This document shows, piece by piece, positions 17,120 to 26,135 of a DNA stretch of 64,000 bases. Within the stretch, counting starts at the first letter, position 1. Every line of letters starts with the position of its first letter. Below the pieces are notes generated by a model. That model was not told where the DNA came from. It was given only the letters and a program-made list of their open reading frames with translations, and did not search any database. The position numbers and the translations under genes are program-made. The stretch lies in contig CAZRFE010000006.1 of NCBI GenBank assembly GCA_964599565.1, forward strand, positions 1 through 64,000, read 5' to 3'. The stretch comes from JAJUFS01 sp964599565. Lineage in GTDB: Bacteria > Pseudomonadota > Gammaproteobacteria > Natronospirales > JAJUFS01.

Positions 17120-18085
17120 TCATTCAGCCGGTGGCACGAAACGTCCGATGTAGTTCGTATCCATCCCGAACCAGATCGCGTCATTTGCCGCGTCGTAGAA
17201 CATGTGCCTGATGGCGCCGCCGGAATCCGGCACAGGCCCGCTGTAGATGACGTTCCCGTTCGATGTGTCGATGCCGATCATGCGGTTCGGCTGCGGACCG
17301 GTTTCGACATAGTAGAAATTGCCTTCGCCGTCCGCGATCGCGCCGTAAGGCGCCGCACGTTCGCCGGACGGCGATCGCCATTCCTTGAATTCACCGTTCG
17401 CAGGATCGTAGCTTCCGACGTAGCCTTCCGCGTAATCCACGTACCAGATGTCGCCGTTCACGATCGCGAGCCGGCGCGGCCGTGCGTCCGCGCGCGGCAT
17501 CTCGATTTCCTTGAGCTCGCCATCAATGATCGTCGCGAGCCGGTTCGTGCCGAGCAGCACGATCCACGGCTGGTCATTTTCATCGAGCACGATGCCGTAC
17601 GGACGCGCGCGCTTCGTCGGCACTTCCCACGTGCGCAGCGATTCGTCCGCGGGGTCGAAGACCGCAACGCGATTGGAATGCTGCGCGGTGAAAAAGATGC
17701 GTCCGTCGCTCGCCTGGATCAGCGTGTGTGGATCGTCGATGCCTTCCTTCTCCGTGGAGAACGTCTCCAGTTCGCCGTTTGCGGCATTCATGCGACCGAT
17801 CCAGCCGGCGCCGTTGCCGGCGATCCAGATGTTGCCGTCGTCGCCCGCGATGAGATTGTGCGGTGCGCTTCCATCCGGCAGATCGAAGCGCGTGAATTTC
17901 CCGGAGGCCGGATCAAGCCAGGCGACGTAATCGCCGCCCTGGCCGACGAACCAGGCACGGCCCTGCGAATCCACGGCGGGATCGCGCGGCCGTGTCTTTT
18001 CCCAGGGAACCTGCCAGGTGGTGAAGTCCGCGGCGCCCGCGATGCCGGGCAGCAGGAGAAGAAATGCGAGATGCAGTGCGCGCAT
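17120..18085 (-). CDS. Periplasmic beta-propeller protein, virginiamycin B lyase-like
   Basis: A 321-residue protein with a clear signal peptide ending GIAGAAD. The mature part has six or seven repeated blades with the pattern DPASGKFTRFDLP..DGxIW. The blades resemble the Vgb (virginiamycin B lyase) and SMP-30-like propellers. Vgb proper linearises streptogramin antibiotics, but many chromosomal homologues with signal peptides are not shown to be resistance enzymes. I therefore infer only a propeller lyase or binding protein. It ends at the shared terminator and lies 53 bases after the DUF1289 gene. Confidence 0.8.
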   Translation of the reverse strand: MRALHLAFLLLLPGIAGAADFTTWQVPWEKTRPRDPAVDSQGRAWFVGQGGDYVAWLDPASGKFTRFDLPDGSAPHNLIAGDDGNIWIAGNGAGWIGRMNAANGELETFSTEKEGIDDPHTLIQASDGRIFFTAQHSNRVAVFDPADESLRTWEVPTKRARPYGIVLDENDQPWIVLLGTNRLATIIDGELKEIEMPRADARPRRLAIVNGDIWYVDYAEGYVGSYDPANGEFKEWRSPSGERAAPYGAIADGEGNFYYVETGPQPNRMIGIDTSNGNVIYSGPVPDSGGAIRHMFYDAANDAIWFGMDTNYIGRFVPPAE

Positions 18086-18138
18086 GCGAGTCTCCCGTGA
18101 TGAGGATCACCACAGGATAGCCCTGCACGCGGTGGATT

Positions 18139-18342
18139 TCAGGCGGGAAGGTTGTCCTGCACGAGCATGAGCGCGTCACGCAGCCCACGCCGCGCGGCGA
18201 CGCGTTCGAGGATGTCGCGGCGCGCAGCGTCGTCGGCATCCGGCCAGCACATGATTTCATCAAGATGCCGAAAGCAGCCGCGGCAGATGCGCTGTTCGTC
18301 GAGGCTGCAATTGCGCACGCACGGTGATTCTGTGTCTTTCAT
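18139..18342 (-). CDS. DUF1289 family small cysteine-rich protein
   Basis: A 67-residue protein with the DUF1289 pattern SPCVRNCSLDEQRICRGC followed by RHLDEIMCW. Four cysteines in a C-x3-C-x7-C-x2-C arrangement are likely to bind a metal or cluster. The function of the family is unknown. The ATG at 18342 gives the usual family N-terminus (MKDTESPC). A GTG at 18369 would add nine residues, including another Cys, and is less likely. Confidence 0.88.
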   Translation of the reverse strand: MKDTESPCVRNCSLDEQRICRGCFRHLDEIMCWPDADDAARRDILERVAARRGLRDALMLVQDNLPA

Positions 18343-18388
18343 GCCGCTGATTGTCTCGCAGTTCCGCACGGCGCGGGAAATTCTTTCA

Positions 18389-19693
18389 TCATCCGCCGAC
18401 GATGATGCGCATCAGCTGCGCGCTGAGATAGCCGCAGTACGTGCCGAGCGCGTAACCGAACACCGCGAGCAGCACGCCGACGGGCGCGAGCGAGGGGTGG
18501 AACGCCGCCGCAACCACGGGTGCTGACGCTGCACCGCCGATGTTCGCCTGGCTGCCGACGGCCATGTAGAACGTCGGCGCGCGAATGATGCGCGCGACAA
18601 TCAGCATCAGGCTCGCGTGCACGAGCATCCATACCGCGCCGACCGCGAAAAGGCCGGGATTGCTGAACACGGCAGTGATGTCCATGTGCATGCCGATGGT
18701 CGCGACAAGAATGTAGATGAACACGGAACCGACCTTCGATGCGCCCGCGCCTTCCATCAGTTTCACTTTCGTGAACGAAAGCGCGAGGCCGAACGTCGTG
18801 GCAAGCACGATCAGCCAGAAGAATGTCGAATCGAGGCTGAAATCGGACAGCCAGCTCCAGTTCGTCGCAGGTTCCAGCCCCGCGCGCAACTGCTGCTTCG
18901 ATTCCGCGGCGAGCGCACCGAGCCCGTTGCCGGCCCAGTTGCCGATCGCGTGCGCAAGACCCGTGAAACCAAGACCGATGGCCAGGATGTAGATGAGATC
19001 GGGGAGCGAGGGAATCCGTGCATGTTCGCGCTGGAATTCCTCGACCTTGCGACGCAGTGCGTCGATCGCGGATGTATCGGCGTGAATCTTCGCATCGAGC
19101 TTGTCCGCACGCGACGCCATGAACAGCAGCACCGCCATCCAGATGTTTGCGATGATCACATCCACCGCGACCATCTGCCCGAACAGGTTGTCGCCGACCT
19201 CGAACACTTCCTTCATCGCGGCCTGGTTCGCGCCGCCGCCGATCCACGAACCCGCGATCGTTGCCATGCCGCGCCACACCGCGTCCGGTCCCGCGCCGCC
19301 GACAACATCCGGTGCAACGATGCTGAAGATCAGAATCGCGATCGGACCGCCGATCATCACGCCGAACGTACCGGTGAGAAACAGGATGATCGCCTTGCGG
19401 CCGAGCCGTGCGATGGATTTCAGGTCGATCGACAGGGTGAGCAGGATGAGCGACGCCGGCAGCAGGTAGCGCGATGCCATGTAGTAGAGATCGCCGTCAC
19501 TGCCGTCGATGATCCCGAAGCTGTTGTACAGCGATGGAATGAAGTAGCACAGCAGCAGCGCGGGAACGTAGGAATAGAACCGGCGCCAGAATGGCGCGCT
19601 GCTCTGCGTTGTGTAGAAGATCAGCCCGAGTGTTGCGGCAAGCAGGCCGAAGACGACGGCATCGTTCGTGATCAGCGCAGTTTGATGTTCCAT
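18389..19693 (-). CDS. DUF819 family membrane protein
   Basis: A 434-residue protein with about 12 membrane helices. GSWIGGGANQAAMKEVF at about 148-164 and the matching AVGSQANIGGAASAPVVAAAF in the second half are the duplicated Gly/Asn-rich motifs of DUF819. These resemble the crossover loops of secondary carriers. The substrate is unknown. Residues about 195-235 form a soluble charged helix between the halves. It lies 46 bases upstream of the DUF1289 gene on the same strand, so co-transcription is possible. Confidence 0.85.
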   Translation of the reverse strand: MEHQTALITNDAVVFGLLAATLGLIFYTTQSSAPFWRRFYSYVPALLLCYFIPSLYNSFGIIDGSDGDLYYMASRYLLPASLILLTLSIDLKSIARLGRKAIILFLTGTFGVMIGGPIAILIFSIVAPDVVGGAGPDAVWRGMATIAGSWIGGGANQAAMKEVFEVGDNLFGQMVAVDVIIANIWMAVLLFMASRADKLDAKIHADTSAIDALRRKVEEFQREHARIPSLPDLIYILAIGLGFTGLAHAIGNWAGNGLGALAAESKQQLRAGLEPATNWSWLSDFSLDSTFFWLIVLATTFGLALSFTKVKLMEGAGASKVGSVFIYILVATIGMHMDITAVFSNPGLFAVGAVWMLVHASLMLIVARIIRAPTFYMAVGSQANIGGAASAPVVAAAFHPSLAPVGVLLAVFGYALGTYCGYLSAQLMRIIVGG

Positions 19694-19775
19694 GCCGGCA
19701 TCCGTGGAAAAGTTGCGGCCAATCCTAACGGCGGCTCGTCATGGCACGCAACCGTTTCCGGATCGCGCAACCGTG

Positions 19776-20240
19776 TCATGGACTCAGTTCGGACGTGCAG
19801 GCGGGACACCGCGTCGCCTTGACGGGAATGCTGCTGAAACAGTATTCGCATTCCTTCGTTGCCGGCGCGGCGGGTGGCGCTTCTTCCTTGCGGCGGCGCA
19901 GGCGATTCATTGCGCGCACGACCAGGAACACGGCGATGGCAACCAGCAGGAAGCTCACGAGATTGTTGAAGAACACGCCGTAGTTGATCGTGACCGCGCC
20001 CGCGGCCTGTGCATCGGCAAGTGTCGCGTACGGACCGCTCGTCACGCCTTCCCTGAGCACGATGAACAGATCGCCGAACTCGACGCCGCTCGTTACCAGG
20101 CCGAGCGGCGGCATCATCACATCATCGACAAGGCTCTTGACGATGGTGCCGAACGATGCGCCGATGATGATGCCGACGGCCATGTCGACGACGTTGCCGC
20201 GCAGGGCGAAATCGCGGAATTCCTCGAGGATCGCGCGCAT
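19776..20240 (-). CDS. mscL: Large-conductance mechanosensitive channel with C-terminal zinc-ribbon tail
   Basis: A 154-residue MscL, the pentameric inner-membrane channel that opens under osmotic down-shock. The N-terminal part (EFRDFALRGNVVDMAVGIIIGASFG) and both membrane helices are normal. Ordinary MscL ends soon after the second helix bundle. Here, after RLRRRKEEAPP, there is a tail with CEYC at about 130-133 and CPAC at about 144-147, a rubredoxin-type zinc-ribbon pattern. The tail would sit in the cytoplasm below the pore. An AGGAGATG-type site precedes the start. Confidence 0.95.
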   Translation of the reverse strand: MRAILEEFRDFALRGNVVDMAVGIIIGASFGTIVKSLVDDVMMPPLGLVTSGVEFGDLFIVLREGVTSGPYATLADAQAAGAVTINYGVFFNNLVSFLLVAIAVFLVVRAMNRLRRRKEEAPPAAPATKECEYCFSSIPVKATRCPACTSELSP

Positions 20241-20357
20241 ATTGTCATCTCCTTACATTCGATGCGGACATGGAAAGCATAGACGGCGGATGCGGTTGGA
20301 CGCACCGCGGCGCGGCTGTTACCCTGCGCGCCCTGAACCTGAAGAACAGGACCGAAC

Positions 20358-20843
20358 ATGCAGATTTCCCCGAACAAGGTGGTCTCGATCCACTACACGC
20401 TGAAGAACGACGCCGGCGACGTGCTTGATTCCTCCGCCGGGCGCGAACCGCTGGCATACCTGCACGGCGCGGGCAACATCGTGGCCGGGCTTGAGAATGC
20501 ACTCGAAGGCAAGGCAAGCGGCGACAAGCTGAACGTGCGTGTCGCGCCGGAAGAGGGATACGGACCGCGGCACGATGCGCTCGTGCAGGACGTGCCGCGC
20601 GATGCATTCCAGGGCGTCGACGACATCCAGCCGGGCATGCAGTTCCACGCGCAGGGTCCGTCCGGTCCCATGGTCGTCACCGTGGTGAAGACGGGCGACG
20701 ACAGCGTGACCGTCGACGGCAACCATCCGCTCGCCGGAGAAACGCTGCATTTCGACGTGGAAGTGGCGGATGTGCGCGATGCGACCGAGGAAGAACAGGA
20801 GCACGGGCACGTGCATGGCGCGCACGGTCATCATCACGACTGA
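20358..20843 (+). CDS. slyD: FKBP-type peptidyl-prolyl isomerase, SlyD family
   Basis: A 161-residue cytosolic proline isomerase and chaperone. The FKBP part begins KVVSIHYTLKNDAGDVLDSS, the insert-in-flap domain covers about 70-130 (EEGYGPRHDALVQDV), and NHPLAGETLHFDVEV closes the FKBP fold. The C-terminus is His-rich (EHGHVHGAHGHHHD), the metal-binding tail typical of SlyD, which suggests nickel handling. A hairpin follows the stop and may end transcription. Confidence 0.93.
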   Translation: MQISPNKVVSIHYTLKNDAGDVLDSSAGREPLAYLHGAGNIVAGLENALEGKASGDKLNVRVAPEEGYGPRHDALVQDVPRDAFQGVDDIQPGMQFHAQGPSGPMVVTVVKTGDDSVTVDGNHPLAGETLHFDVEVADVRDATEEEQEHGHVHGAHGHHHD

Positions 20844-20854
20844 CGTGCACGAGT

Positions 20855-20893
20855 GCGGCTTCAGCCGTCATCATTGAGCGTTACTGAAGCCGC
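20855..20893. terminator. Hairpin between convergent slyD and SDR genes
   Basis: A perfect 10-bp inverted repeat (GCGGCTTCAG / CTGAAGCCGC) with a 19-nt loop. There is no T-run, so intrinsic termination is uncertain. It lies exactly between two convergent genes, where terminators usually are. Confidence 0.4.
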
Positions 20894-20899
20894 TCCGCA

Positions 20900-21679
20900 T
20901 CAACTACGCAGGTACGACGCGCCGTTCACGTCAACGATGCCGCCGGTCACGAATTCCGCTTCGGGCGTGGCAAGCCACGCAATGACGGATGCAACTTCTT
21001 CCGGACGCGCGACGCGGTTGAGCGGGCTCTGCGCGGCGATCGCTTCGCCTTCCTCGCCTTCAAGCAGGTCCTTCACCATGTCCGTCGCGACGAAACCGGG
21101 CGCAACCGCGCATACCTGGATGTTGTGACGGGCGAGCGCCACGGCGAGCGACTGGCTGAGACTGTTCAGGCCCGACTTGCTCGCGCCGTACGCAGGCGAA
21201 TCGGGTTCACCGCGGAATGCGCCGCGCGATGAGACATTGATGATCCGCCCGCCGCCGCTCTCGATCATCAGCGGCACGACCTGGTGAATGAGATTCGCAG
21301 GACCAAGCAGGTTCACGCCGAGCGTCTGCTGCCACGCCGACTGCCAGCCGTCGTAATCCGTCGTATCCACGGGATGATCGAAGAACACGCCGGCGTTGTT
21401 CACGAGCACGTCGATGCCGCCGAGTTCCTGTGCGGCGCGCTTGACGAGTTCGCGCACCGCGTGCGGATCGGCAAGGTCCGCTTCCGCCACCGTGTGTCCG
21501 TTGCCGGCCAGTCCTTTCACGACGTTGCGCGCCGCTTCCTCGTCGTGGCCGAAGTGCACGCAGACGTTCGCGCCTTCCCGCGCAAAGCGTTCCGCCACCG
21601 CACGCCCGATGCCGCGGGACGCGCCCGTCACGAGCACGCGCCTGCCATCAAACCGCCGTTGTTCATTCGTCTCATTCAT
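20900..21679 (-). CDS. Short-chain dehydrogenase/reductase, FabG-like
   Basis: A 259-residue NAD(P)-dependent oxidoreductase. The Rossmann motif is TGASRGIG near residue 18-25. NNAG is present, the catalytic Ser is in NVSSRG and the Tyr/Lys pair is PAYGASK. The Arg at about residue 38 expected in NADPH-specific members is not evident, so the coenzyme is uncertain. The substrate cannot be fixed. It resembles 3-oxoacyl-ACP reductases and generic alcohol dehydrogenases of the family. An AGGA site precedes the ATG at 21679. It is divergent from hemH with a 71-base intergenic region. Confidence 0.85.
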   Translation of the reverse strand: MNETNEQRRFDGRRVLVTGASRGIGRAVAERFAREGANVCVHFGHDEEAARNVVKGLAGNGHTVAEADLADPHAVRELVKRAAQELGGIDVLVNNAGVFFDHPVDTTDYDGWQSAWQQTLGVNLLGPANLIHQVVPLMIESGGGRIINVSSRGAFRGEPDSPAYGASKSGLNSLSQSLAVALARHNIQVCAVAPGFVATDMVKDLLEGEEGEAIAAQSPLNRVARPEEVASVIAWLATPEAEFVTGGIVDVNGASYLRS

Positions 21680-21717
21680 ATGCGCATCCTGGCCGGTGAC
21701 GCGAGATGTCTATCCGC

Positions 21718-21723
21718 TACAAT
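21718..21723 (+). promoter_or_regulatory. Possible -10 box for hemH
   Basis: TACAAT lies 28 bases before the preferred hemH start in the short divergent intergenic space. The -35 region (near GGTGAC) is poor, so this is only a candidate. Confidence 0.3.
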
Positions 21724-21750
21724 TGCGGCACATTCCCCGGGACGACGAGC

Positions 21751-22875
21751 ATGGCACTGCCTTCCGCTCCACGCTACATCGGCGAAGAAGATCACGTTCA
21801 CGGAACGCCCGAACGCATCGGCGTGCTCGTCGTGAACCTCGGCACGCCCGACGCGCCGACACCGTCCGCGGTGCGCCGCTACCTGAAGCAGTTCCTCTCC
21901 GATCCGCGCGTGATCGAGACATCGCGGATCGTGTGGTGGTTCGTGCTCCGCGTCATCCTGCTCATCCGTCCGCGCCGTTCCGCGCACGCCTATCGCAAGG
22001 TGTGGCGCGAGGACGGCTCGCCGTTGCTGCATTTCTCGCGCAGACAGGCCGATGCCTTGCGTTCCGCGCTCGGCGCACGCTGTCCCGGGCCCGTTTCCGT
22101 TGCGCTCGGCATGCGCTACGGCAACCCCTCGATTCCCGCGGCGCTTGATGCCCTGCGCCAGGAGAACGTGCGCCGCCTGCTCGTGCTGCCGCTGTACCCG
22201 CAGTACTCCGCGACGACCACGGCCTCGACGTTCGATGCCGTCGCGGACGTGCTGAAACGCACGCGCCGGCTGCCGGAGGTTCGCATGGTGAATCACTATC
22301 ACGATGCGGAAGGCTACATTCGCGCACTCGCGAACAGTATCCGTGAACACTGGGAGGCGAACGGCCGCGGCGAGATGCTGCTGTTTTCCTTCCATGGCCT
22401 GCCGCAGCGCTACCTGCAGGCCGGCGACCCGTATCACTGCGAATGCCATGCAACGGCGCGGCTCGTCGCCGAGAGGCTCGATCTCGGCAGCCATGAATAT
22501 CGCGTGACGTTCCAGTCGCGCGTCGGGCGCGAGGAATGGCTGAAGCCTTACACCGACATGACGGTGCGCGAGCTCGGGCGCAACGGCGTGCGCACGCTGG
22601 ATGTCGTATGCCCGGGCTTCAGCGCCGACTGCCTCGAAACGCTGGAGGAAATCGCCATGCAGAACGCTGCGTTCTTCCGTGAAAGCGGCGGCAGCGCGTT
22701 GCGCTACATTCCCGCGCTCAACGATCGCGACGACCACATCCGCTTTCTCGCCGATCTCGCCATGACGCACATGCACGGCTGGCCGGAGGCATCGCCCGGC
22801 TGGTCGAAGCACAAGGCACGCGCGGACGCGGAACGCGCGGCGCTGCTCGCCGTGAAGCAGGGCGCGAAGCGCTGA
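21751..22875 (+). CDS. hemH: Ferrochelatase
   Basis: A 374-residue enzyme that inserts iron into protoporphyrin IX, the last step of protohaem synthesis. The N-terminal VLVVNLGTPDAPTPSAVRRYLKQFLSD is the family opening. LFSFHGLPQRY holds the catalytic His, and VCPGFSADCLETLEEI is the C-terminal signature. An ATG at 21706 would add 15 residues, but it falls upstream of a -10-like box. The start at 21751 gives the usual N-terminal length. The VOC gene follows after 6 bases and is probably co-transcribed. Confidence 0.95.
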   Translation: MALPSAPRYIGEEDHVHGTPERIGVLVVNLGTPDAPTPSAVRRYLKQFLSDPRVIETSRIVWWFVLRVILLIRPRRSAHAYRKVWREDGSPLLHFSRRQADALRSALGARCPGPVSVALGMRYGNPSIPAALDALRQENVRRLLVLPLYPQYSATTTASTFDAVADVLKRTRRLPEVRMVNHYHDAEGYIRALANSIREHWEANGRGEMLLFSFHGLPQRYLQAGDPYHCECHATARLVAERLDLGSHEYRVTFQSRVGREEWLKPYTDMTVRELGRNGVRTLDVVCPGFSADCLETLEEIAMQNAAFFRESGGSALRYIPALNDRDDHIRFLADLAMTHMHGWPEASPGWSKHKARADAERAALLAVKQGAKR

Positions 22876-22881
22876 TTCCCG

Positions 22882-23598
22882 ATGCTCGGCGACTTCCTTG
22901 AAATCAGCGTGCACAGCGAGAACGTGCTCGAATCGCTGCAGTTCTACGAGCGGCTCGGCTTCACGCAGCTGCGCGCCGGCGACGCCTGGAAGCACGCCTA
23001 TGGCGTCGTGACGGACGGGCGCTGCTTCATCGGCATCCATGCCTATCCGTTTCCCTCGCCGTCGCTGACGTTCGTCGCGCCCGAGCTGCGCCGGCGCGTC
23101 GAAGCGCTGGAGAACGCGGGCGCGGTGTTCGAATTCCTCAAGCTTGCGGATGACGAATTCCATGAACTTGGCTTCTTCGCACCCGACGAGCAGATGGTCA
23201 CGCTGCTTGAGGCGCGCACCTTTTCCCCGCCCGACCTGGATGCACTGAAACCGGCGCTGCCCGGCTATTTCGCAGAGTACCGCCTGCCCGTCGATGACCG
23301 CGACGCCGCGCTCGCGCAATGGCTGCGCTTCGGCATGATCGAGGGCGAGCCGGTGGATGACCTGCACGATACGGTTTCCGCCTGCTGCACGGGGCTGAAC
23401 ATCGGCCTTGCGGAATCGCGCCGCGTGAAACAGCCGCTGCTGGTCTTCCATGCCGGCGATCTGCGTGAGCGGCTGGATCTTTTCGCGGCGCGCGGCGTCG
23501 AGCCCGCGCAAGTGCTGGAAGACCGCGACACCGGCCAGTTGCGGGCCTTCCGCGTTGTCTCGCCCGAAGGGACATCCCTCCTCATCGTTGACGCCTGA
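22882..23598 (+). CDS. VOC (glyoxalase/bleomycin resistance) superfamily protein
   Basis: A 238-residue protein made of two VOC-type modules. The first begins FLEISVHSENVLESLQFYERLGF and the second covers about 130-238, ending VVSPEGTSLLIVDA. The metal-binding His and Glu set is only partly visible, so the activity is unknown. It starts 6 bases after hemH. A weak stem followed by five T residues after the stop may end the hemH transcript. Confidence 0.75.
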   Translation: MLGDFLEISVHSENVLESLQFYERLGFTQLRAGDAWKHAYGVVTDGRCFIGIHAYPFPSPSLTFVAPELRRRVEALENAGAVFEFLKLADDEFHELGFFAPDEQMVTLLEARTFSPPDLDALKPALPGYFAEYRLPVDDRDAALAQWLRFGMIEGEPVDDLHDTVSACCTGLNIGLAESRRVKQPLLVFHAGDLRERLDLFAARGVEPAQVLEDRDTGQLRAFRVVSPEGTSLLIVDA

Positions 23599-23719
23599 GG
23601 TGCTCAGCCTCCGGGTTTTTCTTGCGCCGTCCAAGGTGCGCTCTGAATTCTTCTTAACGTTTCACAAATTATCGTGTGCATCCCATAACCCACCGTCGCG
23701 CGGACGATGGCAGGAACCG

Positions 23720-25447
23720 ATGACCGCACGAGCACTCCGTCGCCACAGCCGCGCAAGGCCCGATGTGAACCAGCGCCTGCATCCAGTGTCGAGGATCAGC
23801 AATCCGCATCCGGACGCATCGCTCGACGCGGTCTCCGATTCCGTCGTCGTGCTCGGCATGGACGGCACGATCCGTTACTGCAATCTCGCCGCATGCCGGC
23901 TGCTGCAACTCGACGGGGTGTCCTGGCAGGGAATGCGGTTCGATGAATGCGCAACGCTTCGCGGCACCGATGATCCGGCAGCGCGGCGCATCATTGTTGC
24001 GCGACGGCTGGCACGGCGGTGGCGACTGCCGCGATCGGCCGTCCTGGTCCTGCCGAACGGCAGCGTGCTCGCCATCGAGGGCGAATGCATCCCGCTCTGC
24101 GAACCCGAGCGGCCCCAAGGCGCGCTGCTTGTCCTGCGAGATGTTTCCATGCAGCGGCGCGCGCGCCGCTGGCTGGCGTTCCAGGCCACGCACGACAACC
24201 TGACCACGCTGCTCAACCGCGCCGAGATGGAGCGACGCATCGCCGCGGCGATCAACGCGCGGCGCGACGGCACCAAGGCCGCACTCCTTTATATCGATCT
24301 CGACCAGTTCCGGATCATCAACGACACCTGCGGGCATCACGCCGGCGACGAATTCCTGCGCCGTGCCGGCAGGACACTGTGCGCGGAGCTCGGGCAGGGC
24401 GAAACGCTCGCGCGCCTTGGGGGCGATGAATTCGCCGTGCTGCTCGCAGGTCCCGCGGCGGATCGGCCGGACGTGCTCGCGGAGCGTCTGATGCGCGCGA
24501 TCCACGACATCCGTTTCACGTGGGAGCAGCGCGTGCATCGCGTGAGCGCGAGCATCGGAATCGTGGAGATCGGCGCACAGCACGAAGACTGGAAGCAGGT
24601 GCTGTCGCTCGCCGACAGCGCCTGCTACATGGCAAAGGAACATGGCCGCTCGCGCGCGTGGGTCGCACGCGACGATGACGAACTGCTGCGCCGCCGGCAG
24701 GCGGAGATGAACTGGGTCGCGCGCATTACAGGCGCGCTGGAGGACGACCGGTTCACGCTCTACCGGCAATCCATCGCACCGCTCGACGCCGCCGGAACGC
24801 AGCCGCACTGGGAAGTGCTGGCGCGCCTGCGCGAGCACGGCGAGCTGGCGCAGCCGGACCAGTTCATTCCGGCCGCCGAACGCTACGGGCTGATGCCGGC
24901 CGTGGATCGCTGGGTGATCGGTTCCGTCGCGCGTTTCCTCGGCAAGCCGCCGGCGGGCTACACGGACGACGACGGCGTTGTCGCCATCAATGTTTCCGGC
25001 ACCAGCGTGAGCGATCCCGAGCTCGTGCGCTTCATCGCCTCGCGCTTCCGGCGCTACCGCATCGATCCGCGCCGCATCTGCTTCGAGATCACGGAAACGG
25101 CGGCGGCGACGGATTTCGACGCCGCGCTGCGCTTCATCGCGGGCGTGCGCGCGCTCGGTTGCCGGCTTTCGCTCGATGATTTCGGCAGCGGCATCAGCTC
25201 CTTTTCCTATCTCAAGGCCTTCAAGATCGATTACCTCAAGATTGACGGCGGCTTCGTCCGCGACATGGACAGCGACTCCGTCAATGCGCGTTTCGTCGAG
25301 AGCATCAATCATCTCGGCAAGTCGCTCGGCCTGAAGACCATCGCCGAGTACGTCGAAACCGCACCCGTGGTCGAGCGCCTGCGCCGTCTCGGGGTAGACT
25401 ACGCGCAGGGCAACTTCCTCGGCCGCCCGCAACAGTGGATCGCCTGA
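23720..25447 (+). CDS. PAS-GGDEF-EAL protein, probable c-di-GMP phosphodiesterase
   Basis: 575 residues and no membrane segment. A PAS domain covers about 35-150 (SDSVVVLGMDGTIRYCN). The GGDEF domain follows, with an intact GGDEF at 234-238 but no RxxD inhibitory site five residues before it. An EAL domain occupies about 335-570. There the signature reads EVL instead of EAL at 365-367, a change found in working enzymes. The other catalytic blocks are intact: INVSGTSVSD, EITETAAATD, LDDFGSG, KIDGGFVRDM and AEYVET. It is therefore probably an active phosphodiesterase, possibly with GTP regulation through GGDEF. The start at 23720 follows AGGAA, and the frame open further upstream overlaps the VOC gene. 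Confidence 0.9.
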   Translation: MTARALRRHSRARPDVNQRLHPVSRISNPHPDASLDAVSDSVVVLGMDGTIRYCNLAACRLLQLDGVSWQGMRFDECATLRGTDDPAARRIIVARRLARRWRLPRSAVLVLPNGSVLAIEGECIPLCEPERPQGALLVLRDVSMQRRARRWLAFQATHDNLTTLLNRAEMERRIAAAINARRDGTKAALLYIDLDQFRIINDTCGHHAGDEFLRRAGRTLCAELGQGETLARLGGDEFAVLLAGPAADRPDVLAERLMRAIHDIRFTWEQRVHRVSASIGIVEIGAQHEDWKQVLSLADSACYMAKEHGRSRAWVARDDDELLRRRQAEMNWVARITGALEDDRFTLYRQSIAPLDAAGTQPHWEVLARLREHGELAQPDQFIPAAERYGLMPAVDRWVIGSVARFLGKPPAGYTDDDGVVAINVSGTSVSDPELVRFIASRFRRYRIDPRRICFEITETAAATDFDAALRFIAGVRALGCRLSLDDFGSGISSFSYLKAFKIDYLKIDGGFVRDMDSDSVNARFVESINHLGKSLGLKTIAEYVETAPVVERLRRLGVDYAQGNFLGRPQQWIA

Positions 25448-25466
25448 CTTCGCGCTTGCCATAAGG

Positions 25467-25495
25467 CTTGAAATCCCGCCGGCCCGCCCCTACCT
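25467..25495 (+). promoter_or_regulatory. Sigma-32 (heat-shock) promoter of hslVU
   Basis: CTTGAAA at 25467-25473, a 13-base spacer, then CCCCTACCT at 25487-25495. The established sigma-32 consensus is CTTGAAA, 11-16 bases, CCCCATnT. It lies 45 bases before the hslV start, and hslVU is a classic heat-shock operon. Confidence 0.85.
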
Positions 25496-25540
25496 GATCT
25501 GATCCGCACAACAACGATTCACCAGACACAGGGACTCGCC

Positions 25541-26074
25541 ATGGAGCAGTATCGCGGAACGACCATCGTTTCCGTCCGACGGGGTTCTGACGTGGCCGTG
25601 GCCGGCGACGGCCAGGTCTCGATGGGCAACACCGTCATGAAAGGCAACGCGCGCAAGGTGCGCCGTCTCTACGACGGCAAGGTGCTGGCCGGTTTCGCCG
25701 GCGGCACGGCCGATGCCTTCACACTGTTCGAGCGTTTCGAGGACAAGCTCTCGAAACATTCCGGCAATCTCACGCGCGCCGCCGTCGAGCTCGCGAAGGA
25801 CTGGCGCACCGACCGCATGCTGCGCCGCTTGGAAGCGCTGCTCTGCGTGGCGGACAGCGAGGCCTCGCTGATCATTTCCGGCAACGGCGATGTCATCGAA
25901 CCGGAGAACGGGTTGATGGCGATCGGTTCGGGCGGGCCGTTCGCGCAGGCCGCCGCGCGCGCACTCCTTGAGAACACGGAACTCGGCGCGCGCGAAATCT
26001 GCGAGCGCGCGCTGAACATCGCCGCCGACATCTGCATCTACACGAACCACAATCTCACGATCGAAGAGCTGTGA
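25541..26074 (+). CDS. hslV: ATP-dependent protease subunit HslV (ClpQ)
   Basis: The 177-residue proteolytic subunit of the HslUV protease, which forms a double hexamer in the cytosol. The N-terminus reads MEQYRG-TTIVSVRR, so the catalytic Thr is at residue 7 and a six-residue propeptide must be removed. This differs from E. coli, where only Met is lost. The GDGQVSMGNTVMKGNARKVRR region is fully conserved. hslU follows 61 bases on, and a heat-shock promoter lies upstream. Confidence 0.97.
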   Translation: MEQYRGTTIVSVRRGSDVAVAGDGQVSMGNTVMKGNARKVRRLYDGKVLAGFAGGTADAFTLFERFEDKLSKHSGNLTRAAVELAKDWRTDRMLRRLEALLCVADSEASLIISGNGDVIEPENGLMAIGSGGPFAQAAARALLENTELGAREICERALNIAADICIYTNHNLTIEEL

Positions 26075-26135
26075 CGGGGCGTTCGCACCGCGTCACGCCG
26101 ATCACGAATCGGGATTCCCAATCCAGGGCAACGAC

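Noticed and set aside
23594..23620. Terminator after the VOC gene
   Set aside because: Only a 5-bp stem precedes the T-run and the spacing is loose, so it is mentioned in the gene entry rather than listed.
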